From positions 112,263,899 to 112,327,898 of the forward strand of contig CM057346.1 in NCBI GenBank assembly GCA_030015575.1: a stretch of DNA of 64,000 nucleotides, given 5' to 3'. This document shows, piece by piece, positions 1-12,600 of this stretch. Below the pieces are notes generated by a model that was not told where the DNA came from, searched no databases, and saw only the letters and a list, made by a program, of their open reading frames with translations. Origin of the DNA: Agapanthus africanus. Taxonomy: Eukaryota > Streptophyta > Magnoliopsida > Asparagales > Amaryllidaceae. The translations under genes were made by a program, and so were the position numbers. How positions within the stretch are numbered: the first letter of the stretch is position 1; each line of letters begins with the position of its first letter.

Positions 1-647
1 TGTGACCTGTGCTGCATCTATTCGTAACTGGTTCCACTCTTTGTAGAAATTTCATACTATCTGAGTAGAATCTTGCAACCTGTATTTTAGGGTCTGGGCT
101 TGTTCGGCTAAATGAGTAGTTGAAAGAAGTGTCCAAGTTTACTGCTCAACTAGAATTAAGTTGATAATGATTTTGTCCTTTGTAATGACTCATTTTTGCT
201 TCATTACGTGGCTAGTTACAGTAATAGAGGGTGAATTAGAGAAGAGGGAGAGAGTAATTAAAATAGAAGAGGGAAGGATGACGGAGAAGTTGAAGATAAG
301 AAATATTTAGGTTACAGAGACTAAAGAGAAGTTTGAGAGAGACCTCAATTTGCAATTATTAGCACTAATCCATCGATACGTAAATTAAGCTTCTCTTTGA
401 GTACAATAAGCATCATTGTAGGTTTTATTAACCCAAGTCCTTGCTAATTGAATACTGTAACTACTACTCTACATATAACTCTGCTAATGTGTATGTAAAA
501 GAAAAGAACTAACAGTTGAAAGTTCTACTAGAACTCTATTCCAAAATCTACTTCTTGCACGTCTTCTTGACATTTGGTCTCCTTCATTTATTTTTCTCTG
601 TTCTGCTGATCATTGTTAACTAACCATTTACTTTACCCTTTTGGCAG
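1..647. other. intronic or upstream sequence, nothing recognised
   Basis: This is AT-rich sequence before the first exon I can support. It has no convincing exon with matching splice sites. It ends in a pyrimidine-rich stretch and TTGGCAG, which is a good acceptor for the exon at 648, so at least the last part is probably intron of the gene described next. Confidence 0.4.
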
Positions 648-3600
648 GATCATGATAAGCTGATAAGCAATCTCAAAACTATTCAGGATTATCTTTGCTC
701 TTTTGAGGCGCAGGTAGGCTCATATTTGTTTAGAACTCTGCTTTTCTTCCAAGTAAAAAAGTATTTCATGGAAGGTACTCAACTTTCCTTTTTCTTAACT
801 TTTATGGAACCAAATACACATTGCACAATAATTTAGTTGGTACCCATATTCCTTAACAAGATTAAGTTTCCTGTTCCTTCTTACGGTGATTAAAATACTC
901 TCTTAGAAATTATCTACTAAATTTCGATGCTGCTGTACCTTTGATCTGCAAACAGGGTTTGACAATTGTCAACATTTCTGCAACAACATTTCCCCAAACA
1001 GTGGATTGGCTCCACGGTTATCTTCTTCAGGTATGGTACAAATGCATCTTCATGTTATATGAACTATCAAACCAGCTAGTATTCACACTACATTTTTCAC
1101 TTTGAGACTATATCTTTTGTTTGTCACTTGTGTTCATGCTGCAAAACAGTGAATGCTATAAGTTACATATCCACGGGACTGTGCTCACCTTTCGAAATAA
1201 AAGTTCAGGCAATACCTTTTTTTTGGGTGGGTGGGGTTTGGGGAGTGGGGATCTAAACTAATTATCATCAAAGAGAGTTTGTCTATGAAGCACAATTAAT
1301 AAGCAAAAAACTTAAAGGATTGACCAAGTTTGACGGACTGGCCGCATTGTTCCAAATATTGGCCGATATATCAGATATACAGTACAAGAGATAATAGGTG
1401 CATATTATTTTGCCTAAATATTGATTGATATTCATTATATCGGTCATTTCATATTGGCCCCATGCTGAGTAGCGGTTTTATTTTTGAAGGGTTTGAAACA
1501 AATTACCAACGATAAGGATGAAAAAGAAAGAGGAAACGTATTGTGGACTAATTTAATATTACACTACATATCAAAAGGTACAAAAGTCACTTTTTTCACT
1601 TGAGAATATTCTCCACAATATTGTAACAGGACGTTAACATAAAATACCATACCAGGGATAGCAAAACATTAAGGTGCTTTTGAGCAATTTAGCCTAGACC
1701 TTTTCTTGTTTTTCTCTTTTAGTGAAGTTGAAACAATGATAGGTGACATTTCAGGTATTATCATGAATCTTATATGTATAATATATCTATTTTTGCTAGC
1801 GTGTGTGCGTGGGCACGTGGATGGGCTGTGGGGGCTTGTGGGTGCGTGGGCGTATGTGGGTCGGCGTGTGGTGGGTTGGTATGCGTCATGGTTTTAAATC
1901 TCAGCCGATTTCGATCCAGAAAAATGACCATATGAATTCTGATACCAAGCTATATTGGATTTTACCATTTGATGAGTAGGGCTACGGTATTAACGTTCTT
2001 AATGGATTAGTGAGTTTATTAATAAGTTATGGGTTACGGGACATCATTAATTACTAGAAAATATTATATATTTTTACGAAGTATTAAAACAACCATTTTA
2101 GACCCGTGTTATTATAATTCTCTAAATCATTAGCGATTAGTGATTTGGAGCGATCGTTCCCAATGGGAAGCAATACTGATAATCATTGATCTAGGTCACA
2201 AAGAGGTGAATTAACCCATTACGGACTTTAGTCAAATGGGCATAAAGTCTGGTTTGTGTCAAATTGTACTAAAAATTATTTAATATTTTTTCAAGAATTG
2301 TTATAGATAGCAAAAGAAATTAAATTATATATGTGTACATTATACATACACACATGTACAAACTATCCAACAACACTCCACGATCTAGATTTACATTTTC
2401 CATCTGTTTTACCATGTTCCATAACAAGTGGTGAACCAGGGGTAGGGGTGGGGTTGGCGACATTGTTTTGCAAGAGAATCGACTAGGAGTGAGTCGACCG
2501 GCTTCTTACCAAGTTTCAATCGGTTGCCCAATGCGTTGCCTTATCTCCACTTCAATACAAAACCCCATCAGTTTTGCTTTTTTCTTACTCTTGGTTTGCC
2601 TTTTCTTTCTACCTTTTTGTAATGTTTTCTCCTTGTGTAATCTTCTGTACCTGTTTTTCATTCCCCATACCGAAATGTTCCGCGTTTTGAGTACCTTATT
2701 TTAGACACCATTGCTCCAAATTTGCCAAATTATTTATAGTTTTCCTTTACTATTTATTAAAGAACTTTAAAAAAAAATTATCAAACGATATAAAACTGCT
2801 ATTTCCTATTTGACACGGCCAATACTGCCAAAATGGTTGATTCCGATCCCGAAAGTGACCACCCGATACTATACCGAGATTTAAACCTTGGTAGGTGTGT
2901 AGACATGTGGGTGGGTGAGTGTATGGAGGTCTGGGGGTGGGCAAAAGGCCCAATATGTCCAATTAGAAGGTAGGTCTACAGCTATTTAAATATATCCGAT
3001 GAGAAGGTAGCACAATTACTATTTAGGAACGCAAATTAAGCTCATGCAACCAAGGGGCAGCTTATAAAAAAAGGCTTGAGGCGAGATAATATCCTAGAAT
3101 TTGTTAACAGCATCACATTCATCAATGAGCCATGAAATAAGCCAACAAGTCATATTTCCAATGCCACAAAATTAATATGTAAAAGGAAACATATTTCATA
3201 TTCAATAAGATCAAATTACTATAGGGCCTGTTCGGGTCCCCGTTCAGGAGAGCATGGAGCGGTGGGGAAGAAGGTGGTGGGCCCCATCCCCTTTTTAGTT
3301 CTTTTTTTAAATTGAATAAGGGATGGGTCCCACTGCTCAATTTGAGTTTGTTTTTATTTTTTTAAATAAAAAGTGAAGAAATTGTGGGCCCCTCCTTTAA
3401 TTCATTTTTGGATAACAATGGTGGCCCCTATGGTTTCATACCGTTCCTCCGAACACAACTCAAAATATGGTTTGGTTACAAAACAATGGTTTCATAATCA
3501 TGGTTTCATACCACGCACCCGAACTGGCCCTATGATCAACCGAGTTTCAACCGACACGGACTTGGCCAAAGATTCTATTGAGTTGATCTTCAAGTTGTAA

Positions 3601-6600
3601 TTTAAACAATTTTAAATGCAACTGATAAGGTAGTGACTACTTAATTGATTTCCTTACTTGATGAAGGGTTTACTTCATTAGTCAAGAAATGTGAATAACG
3701 GTAAGTTTGTAGTGCATATCTATATGCGTTGACACGGATGGGTGTTGTGGGAAAAGGATTGTATTTCTCAATGGATCAATCGATTTATTCTTTTATTAAA
3801 CAAATCCCTCTATAATAATGATTTGGAATAGTTTCTACCTTTGGTTGTCTAGGTTGATCAGTTACGATGCCAGATTCATTAGTATGACTGGAACATATAT
3901 AGATAGTAGTGAGTTAAATATGAACATGCATTTATGCATAGTCTACAGGGATGGATGCATTTGGGCCCAAGCGGGGGCACATGCTCCCTATTAGGTGAAT
4001 ATAACTACCAAGGAAAATAACTACCAAGATATATATATATATATATATATAGCATTTAATTAACCTATGTTGGAGGCTTGGAGCACTCAGTTAATCAAGC
4101 ATGTGACCCCGCAAGACCTCAACCAACCAAATCTAAAGTCTTGTTGTGAAGTCTTTGCCTATCTACAAAACAAAACTGGTCCCACCTTGTTAATCAAATA
4201 GGAAAACCACATGTACTATCATATGCCATAAATTTCTCTAAAATTATTTTTAACTTAGTAAGTTAACCATGCCAAGCAGGCCAACAGCCTAAGCCATTTT
4301 CAGTTTTTCTAATCCTATTTGTAACCTAATAACCAAACTAACCCTCGTTGTAAACCACCGTATTTAACCCATCACACTCGTGAGAACTCAATAAGATTCC
4401 CTTCAACAAAGGTACGACCTTTAATTTTATAAATTATATATGTTTATCGGAAAACATGATTATAACTTGATATTTTATCGGGGGGAAATTATTTGATACA
4501 ATCTAAATATTTGATTTTATTAACTGAAATAACTTTTTAATTTTATTTCTTTTGAGGTTTTTTGTATATTGTTATAAGTTAAAAGAGATGAGAAAAGGAG
4601 AGTTTTATTATGAGAGCAAATGTCTTTTTATATAGAAATTACAATTACTTGATACACAAGCATCATGGTACGGTGTACCCTAATAACAATAAAGTCTAAA
4701 GTATTCCAACACCCCCTCAAGCTGTAGCATAGATACCGGTGATGCATAACTTGGACAATAGATGAACAAATGCGGGTCTTGGAAGAAATTTCGTTAAAAT
4801 ATCCGCAATCTGTGCATGAGTAGAAACGTGATGGAGATTGACTTTCTTTTCCACAACTTTCTCCCGAATAAAGTGACAATCTACTTCAATGTGTTTTGTG
4901 CGTTCCTGAAACACTGGATTCTCTTGTCACATAACAAGAATGCTGGTGTTGTAGAACTAATATCGAGATCTCGAAACAATGGAGAACCACGTCAATTCTG
5001 AGACGGCATGGACCATAGCCTTATATTCAACCTCGGCGGATGAGCGTGCAACATGTTGCTTCTTACTGCGCTAAGTAACTAGGTTCCCCGCAATGAAAAC
5101 ACAAAATCCACTCGTGGAGCGACGGTCATCCACAGATCCGACAAAATCGGCATCAGCATAGGCTATAAGAGACATATTAGAACGGTGTTTATAGAGAAGA
5201 CCTTACTTAGGTGCACGCTTCAAATAGCGGGAATGCGCTCAACGGCCCGAAGATGGGAAAGTAAGGGGGCCTGGATAAACTGCTCACTGTGCTAACTGCA
5301 AAGAATATGTTTGGACGAGTAACCGTGAGATGGATCAGCTTTCCAACTAACCGTTACCGACTTGAATCGAAAAGTGGCTGGTCATTGTTGGGATCAAAAT
5401 TTACACCCCTTTGTCTAAAAAGCCAAAATCAGAAAGTCAACAAGTCAAAGAGTCGAAGGCAGCGTCCAAATAGATCCGAGTCAGGTTCGAGCCCAAGAGA
5501 AACCGACTCCATGCCAAGAGAAAGAAAAAATTTATTATGCGAGAAATATCCAATATAATTTCTTTTTTTATGAATAAATGTAATAGACAAAAAACCAATT
5601 GGCAAAGCCCAAATGAAAGTGTAAAGGCTATATAAAGCTAATCCTATGATGAAATAAAAGATTCATTCTCTTTCAATCATTGCCAAGGATTTTGAGCCGT
5701 CGCCTATTCTTTCTTTTCTCCTTTCTCATATAGGTCTTTTTGTTTTTATAAAAAAATATTATTTTATTCAAGATAGAGAATATTTATTAATCTTCTCATC
5801 AACCTTTCCTCCTTTATCTTAAAAACCTTTATTTATTAAGTATCTGGTGATCTTTTTTTTAAAGAACATTGAAGATCTCTGTCTTTTTTTTTTTTAAATG
5901 AGATCCTCCCAGTTGAGTTTTTTTTATTATCGCAAGATCATCTTATTCTCTAAAACTCATTACAACAAAAGATCAAGAAAAGAAAATTGTCATTTTTTAT
6001 CTAATATTCAAATCCCTAGTTTATAAAATAAGGTTTTCTTTGGAACCCTAATCAGAATTGGAGAAAGGTGATTCCATCAAAGGGAAAGCCTTCAGGCTTG
6101 TCCCTCGGGAAAACCCTCGGGAATGCGGATCGACCTGTATTTCCCTTTCGGCGACTTGGGAATGCGGATTTCGATCCATATTTTCCTTTCGGTAAACCCG
6201 GAAATGCCAGCTTTGGCCTATATTTTCCCTTTGGAATGCGGAGCTTTGTCCGTATTTCCTTTTGGTGGGTATGGAGTTTTTCGTATTTCACCTTGTTGTA
6301 CGATATATCGACGGGTGCGGCAGTTATGCTGCCGAAATTTTATCGATATACATGCGTTCCGATCCGTTTACAAAGTTAAACAATATATATACACACACAA
6401 ATCAACATTTGGCTTGGACTGTCGGGACCCCCCACTTGTGGGTAGGTCCCCGCTTTAAAAATAATTTTGGAGCCTTCCGCTCAGCTCTTTGGAGCCTCCC
6501 GCCAGGGGGAGGCTCCCTAATCCTCACCGGGGAGGGAAATCCCCACTTTAATATACTTAAAAAATTGAACATTTCATGATGCTCCTAATTGCTTAGCATA

Positions 6601-9600
6601 TGAATGTAAAAGACTTTGCAATTAATTGAAACGGCTCCACATATGTACATGAAGAAAATCAATTAACTAACTTCAATCAAATAATATGAACATTTCATGA
6701 TGGGATGATGTCAAAGACAAACAATGGCTACATCAGTGCAGAGACTAGGATGCAACAAAAATCCAAGCAAGGATGGGCTGGCTTGTATCTACTTAAGCTA
6801 ATGGTTGATGAAACGCGAATCTAAGTGGGAAACAATATTGCAGCCATTTTGCTTCAACACACATTGAGCCAAAATTTGAGACGAACACACCTGCATTTTT
6901 CTTTCCCCAAACCCAAACATAGCAAATTGAGTTCGCATGATTCACATGACCCGTTAATTGGAGGTTCTCTCGTTTCGGAATGGGGTAATTAACGAAATCT
7001 TAGTCTGCGACTGCCGGAGATTAGGATCTCATAATCAATAAACCCCCGCCTACTCTAGATAGGGGGAATCTGTACACGCCTGATAAGCAAACGCATTCCT
7101 TTCTCAATAAGATGGCGAAAAACACTCTACAGATTCTTGCACGCCCGGTGAGATCTTATCTCTTCCATATTTTGGGTCAAACGATCATGCAAACTCAACC
7201 AACCTATATATCGCTGTATGTACTGAAATCATGCTTCATGCAAATTACGAACTGTCAACCGCAATTGCAAACACAACGCCGATGTCTCCAGCAACAAAGT
7301 CAACTCTCAATGCAACTCCGATCTCTTACACAAGGAAGATAAACACTCAGCTAGTTCTTTCGGCTGCTCTCAAACGGCAATGGGAGGAGCTGTCGCTTCC
7401 ATTCGGCTCCATCATATATTTGTCGGCTGCCGTGCTCTTATTGCTCAAGCGGCAATGGGAGGAGCTGTCGCTTCCATTCGGCTCCATCATATGTTTGTCG
7501 GCTGCCGTGCTCTTATTGTGAAGGCGCCGACAAGCGAAGTGGCCAAACCAGCAAGAATGCTAAATGCCGTGGTCACGAGGGAACCCTAGCCCAAGTGCAA
7601 GTGTGTTTTCGAGCAGTTCTCTATTGCTCCAGTTAGGGGCAAGGCTGTCAACACCGACAAAGCTACAAGACGTCTCGGGCATGCTCAGGCGATACCCTTG
7701 ACCTTTGCTCAACCGGGCGTATTCTCTGGACTCCCTGTCAATCGGCCTATGGCGGCTTCCAAGAAAGTAGATGCTCGCTAAACCCTTAAGACCGAAAAGT
7801 TAAGACATAAGCGATTCAGATACAAAGCCAACAAAAGGGCTAGGGCACCTGTGCAGTTGGATTTCGTGAGATTCCGGAAAGATGGTTACCCCGTAACATA
7901 AGCAAGGCCGGTTGTGAAGCTCTCTAACTCTTTTGAACCGTTGAAACTGGTTCAGAAAAATGCCGTGACCGCCGGACTCAAGAAGACGGCGATCCGAACA
8001 GTGCTGCGAAGAGATGTGTCCAAGCCCCAACACAGAAAGCATTATACCATCTCTTCAAGAGTCTGCCTCAGTGTCGGGATTATGTTTTGCCTCAGAATCA
8101 ATCTCTGTGTCGGAACCATGCTTCGTCCTAGAATGTTATCTTCTTGTCGAAGTCATGCTTCGCCTCGAAGTCAAGTCAACCAACTGTCTTCCGTGACAGA
8201 ATCATGCTTCATCCCAGAATCAACATCTGTGTCGGAACCATGTTTCGTCTCAGAATGTCTACCTCTGCGTCGGAACCATATTCTGCCTCAGAATATATGC
8301 CCCGCGTTGGAATCATGTTTCGTCTCAGAATATCTTCTCATGTGTCGGAATTATGCTTCGTCCCGGAACTAACCCGTGTCGGAATCATACTTCGTCTCGA
8401 AATACTTGCTCCGCTCCTCGGAATCAAGCCCATATGTCAGAATTATGCTTTGCCCCGGAACCCTGCGTCGGAAGTATGCTTCGTCTCAGAATATCTACCC
8501 CCGTATCGGAATTATGCTTCGCCCCGGAATCCCTCGTCGGAATCATGTTTCGTCTTGGAATATATGCCTCACGTCGGAATCGTGTTTCACCTCGGAATAT
8601 CGATCTTTATGTTGCAAAAAGGGAATCAAGCCAAGCTCGATCTTCATATTGCTAAAAGGGAATCAAGTCAAGCATCCTAAAATTATATCCATGAAAGAAG
8701 ATATATCAATTTCATACATATGACCCGTACACGTGGTGTGCATTCATTGATGGGGGCATTTTGTTAGGGTCAAAATTTACGCCCCTTTACCCAAAAAGCC
8801 AAATCAGAAAGTCAAAGTCGAAGTCAGCGTCCAAGTGAAACCGAGTCAAGTTTGAGCCCAAGTGAAGCCGGCTCCATGCCAAAAGAAAGATAAAAAAATT
8901 ATTATGCGATAAATATCCAATATAATTTCTTTTTTTATGAATTAATGTAATAGGAAAAAAGCCAATTGGTAAAACCCAAAGGCCGAAATGAAAATGTAAA
9001 GGCTATATAAGGCCAATCCTATGATGAAATAAAAGATATTCATTCTCTCCCAATCATTGCCTAGGGTTTTGAGTCGTCGTCTATTCTTTCTTTTCTCCTT
9101 TCTCACGTAGGTCTTTTTGTTTTTATAAAAAAATATTATTTTATTCAAGATTGAGAAGATTCATTAATCTCATCAAGCTTTCCTCCTTTATCTTTAAAAT
9201 CTTTATTTATTAAGTATCTGATGATCTTTTAGATCTCTATCTCTTTTTAAAAAAAAAGAGACGGAGATGTTGAGTTTTTTTTTTATTATAGTAAGATTAT
9301 TTGATTCTCCAAATCCCATTACAACAAAAGATCAAGAAAAGAAAAGGATCGTTTTTTTAATCTAATATTCAAATCCCAAGTTTACAAAAAAGGATTTCTT
9401 TGGAACCCTAATCAGAATCGGAGGAGGGTGACTCCATCAAAGGGAAAGCTTTCGGGCTTTTCCTTCGGGGAAACCCTCGGGAATGCGGATCGACCCGTAT
9501 TTCCCTTTCGGCGGCTTGGGAATGCGGATTTCGATCCGTATTTCCTTTTCGGTAACCCGGGAATGCAGGCTTCAGTCTGTATTTCCCCTTTGGAATGCGG

Positions 9601-12600
9601 ATCTTGATCCGTATTTCCTTTTGGTGGGTATGGAGTTTTCCGTATTTCATCTCTCCGTACGATATATCGACGGGTGCAGCAGTGATGCTGCCGAAATTTC
9701 ATCGATATATGTGTGTTCGGACTTGTTTACAAAGTTAAACAATATATATACACACACAGTGCAAATCAACATTTGGCCTGAACTGTCGGGGACCCCACTA
9801 GTGGAAGGCTCCATGTCCCTCAAGGGGAAATCCCCACTTTAATATACTTAAAAAAATTATAAAATGAGCATTTCTTGATCCTCCTAATTGCTTAGCACAT
9901 GAATGTAAAAGACTTTGCAATTGATTGAAATAGCTCTACATATGTAAATGAAGAAAATCAATCAACAAACTAAATTAATAATATGAACATTTCATGATGG
10001 GATGATGTTAAAGACAAATAATGGCTACATCAGTGCAGAGACCATGATGCAACAAAAATCCAAGCAAGGATGGGCTGGCTTGTATTTACTTAAGCTAGTG
10101 GTTGATGAAACATGAATCTAAGTGGGAAACAATATTGCAGCCATTTATCTTTAACACACATTGATACAAACACATGCATTTTTCTTTCCCTAAACCCAAA
10201 CATAGCAAATTGAGTTCGCATGAATCGCATGACCGGTTAACCGGAGGTTTCCTCGTTTTAGAGCGAGGTGTAATTAACGGCAGGTTAGTCCGCGGCTGCA
10301 GGAGATTAGGATCTCATAATCAATAAACCTCCGCCTACCCTATACAGGGGGAATCTGTACACGCTTGACAAGCGAGCACATTCCTATCTCAATAGGGTGG
10401 CGAAAAACACTCTACAGTCATCAGGTAAGCTAACGCGCAAAAGCTTTACTGTTGTATCTATGGAAGTATCAGCAGGGCGACAGTCAAGAAATCGTGTTTC
10501 TTGAAGATCGAGAGTATACTTCCGCTGTGAAAGAAACAATTATTTCTTATTTCGAGATACCTCTATACAAAGAAAATATCGTAGAGGACCAAGATCTTTG
10601 GTGTGAAAATGTGATGCCAAATGAGTTTTGACCTTAGATATACCCTCAGAATCATCTCCAGTGATGATTATGTTATCAACTTAAATAAGGAGAATAACCA
10701 TTCGTTTTTTCATCTATGTATAAAAAGAGATGGATCTGCCGAACTTCTTATGAAATTTATCTTTTCAGGACTATGCTGAATTTATCGAACCATGCCCGAG
10801 GAGATTGTTTTAGCCCATAAATAGATTTTTTAAGATAACATACAATTGACCCCTCTCATGCTCAAAACCAGGAGTATGCTGCATATAAACTATCTCGGAA
10901 AGATCGCCATCGAGGAAGGCATTCTTGATGTCTAGCTGATGTGGAGGCCAATCACGGGTAACCGCAAGAGATATCAAGACACGAACAGTAGTGAGTTTGG
11001 GTATGGGAGAAAAAGTCTCAGTATAGTCGACACCGTATTGCTGAGTATAACCTTTGGCAACAAGGCTGGCCTTCAAACGAGATACAGTGCTATCAGAATT
11101 ATGTTTGATAGCAAAGACCTACTGGCAGCCACCTTTTTCTGTGAAGGTAGGCTGACCAGATTCCAAGTATGATTAGACCTCAATGTCTGCTACTCCTCCA
11201 TCATAGTCCTGTGCTAATATGGATGACTCATAACATCCTGAATAGAATTAGAAAGGGAAACATCAGACAAGGAAGAAACAAACTGGTATAGAGCTGGAGT
11301 AAGACGATAATATGAAATAAATGAAGTAAGAGGATGAGAAGTAGTGTATGTTCGTTTACCTTTACGAAAAGTAATTGGTAAGTCGTCGGACAAACCATCA
11401 GGAGAAGGGAGGTGAAGGCTCGTCAGCTTCCGGCTGTATGCATGGAGGAGCTTCAATATGTGTTGTTGAATCTATCACTACTTTTTTCGATGACTATAAA
11501 CATGCGTAATCAGAAGAGGATGGGGAACTTCGACGGTAGTACATTCAGTTTGAATTGGTTAGTTATCTGGAGGTATAGGAAGTGATCGTGGTGGTATTAC
11601 ATGAGGACTTTCCGCTCAGGGGTAAAAGGATTGATACTCAGGAAAGGTGACATCATAAGAGATTACGGCAGCGAATGTAGAAGGAAGAAGACAAATTATA
11701 ACATTTTTGAGTTTTAGAATAACCAACAAATATATGTTTGACAGTCTTATGATCCAATTTATCGCAAGTTAATTGGTGATTATGAACGTAGTAAACACAC
11801 CCAAATACTTTAGGAGGAAGAGGAAAAAAGTCTTGGTCGGAAAATAAAATAGAGAACGGTTTTTGGTTTTGAAGAATCGTGGAAGGCATGCGATTAATCA
11901 AAAAACATGTAGTAAGGCAAAATTCCAAAGGCGTTTTGGGACATGCATGTTAAGCATAATAGACCGAGCAACGTCAAGTAAGTGGCGGTTTTTTTCTTTT
12001 AGCAATGCTATTTTGTTGTGGTGTGTATGAGCAGGAAGTTTATTGTATACTCCCACGGGATTGGCAAAGAGTTTGAAAAATACGACTCATGTATTCTTTT
12101 GCATTTTCAATTAGAGTTTTAATAAACGTGTTAAACTGATTAACCACTTCATTAATAAATGTTTAAACACGTGATATTTCAGATCGATCATGTAAAAGAA
12201 ACAACTATGTCATTCTAGAGTGGTCATCAATAAAGATGGCAATATTTGGAACCAAATATGCTAGCATGCTTGTAAGGACATCAAATGCCAGAATTGACTA
12301 ACTCAGATATCGAAAAACTACGGGTATTCACCGAAGGAAAAGAGCAATGAAAATGTTTCTCCAAAATACATGACTCGCATGAGAAATTAGATAAAGAGAA
12401 ATCAGGTAACATAGTACGTAGCGTAGAAAGGGGTGGATATTCAAGACGTCGATGTCAGCACATAGTAGAAACAACAACAAATACGGAAGGTGGCACAGGT
12501 TATTAACTTCTTTACCCCTACCAATCTGCTCCTTCAACTGGTTGTCCTGGATCACAAAAACACTTAGAAAGAAAGTTACTAAACAGTTGAAATCATTGGT

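Larger units (their letters stand above)
7132..8761 (+). other. gene-free internal region of the non-autonomous element
   Basis: It carries a 74-bp tandem duplication at about 7373-7520 and a minisatellite at about 8060-8612. The open frames across it only read through these repeats and show no retroelement domain. The primer-binding site next to 7131 (GATTCTTGCACGCCCGGTGA) is not a clear match to a tRNA end that I can name. Confidence 0.6.
5386..10416 (+). mobile_element. non-autonomous LTR retrotransposon (LARD-like) nested in the Copia element
   Basis: Two long direct repeats, 5386-7131 (1746 bp) and 8762-10416 (1655 bp), start TGTTGGGATC or TGTTAGGGTC and end ACTCTACA. The perfect 5-bp duplication GTCAT flanks the whole (5381-5385 and 10417-10421). 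The 1630-bp internal part has no recognisable gag or pol, only tandem repeats and short open frames, so mobility would have depended on another element. A purine run (GATGGGGGCATT) before the second LTR and a TATA-like CTATATAA in each LTR set the plus orientation. The long LTRs with a gene-free core resemble LARD-type elements; the ends look Gypsy-like, which is inference. The LTRs differ by many small indels, so it is not recent. Confidence 0.85.

Noticed and set aside
7914-8723. Open frames of 100-178 codons with Cys/Ser-rich repeats
   Set aside because: They only read the 36-38-bp minisatellite inside a gene-free LTR element, in several frames at once.
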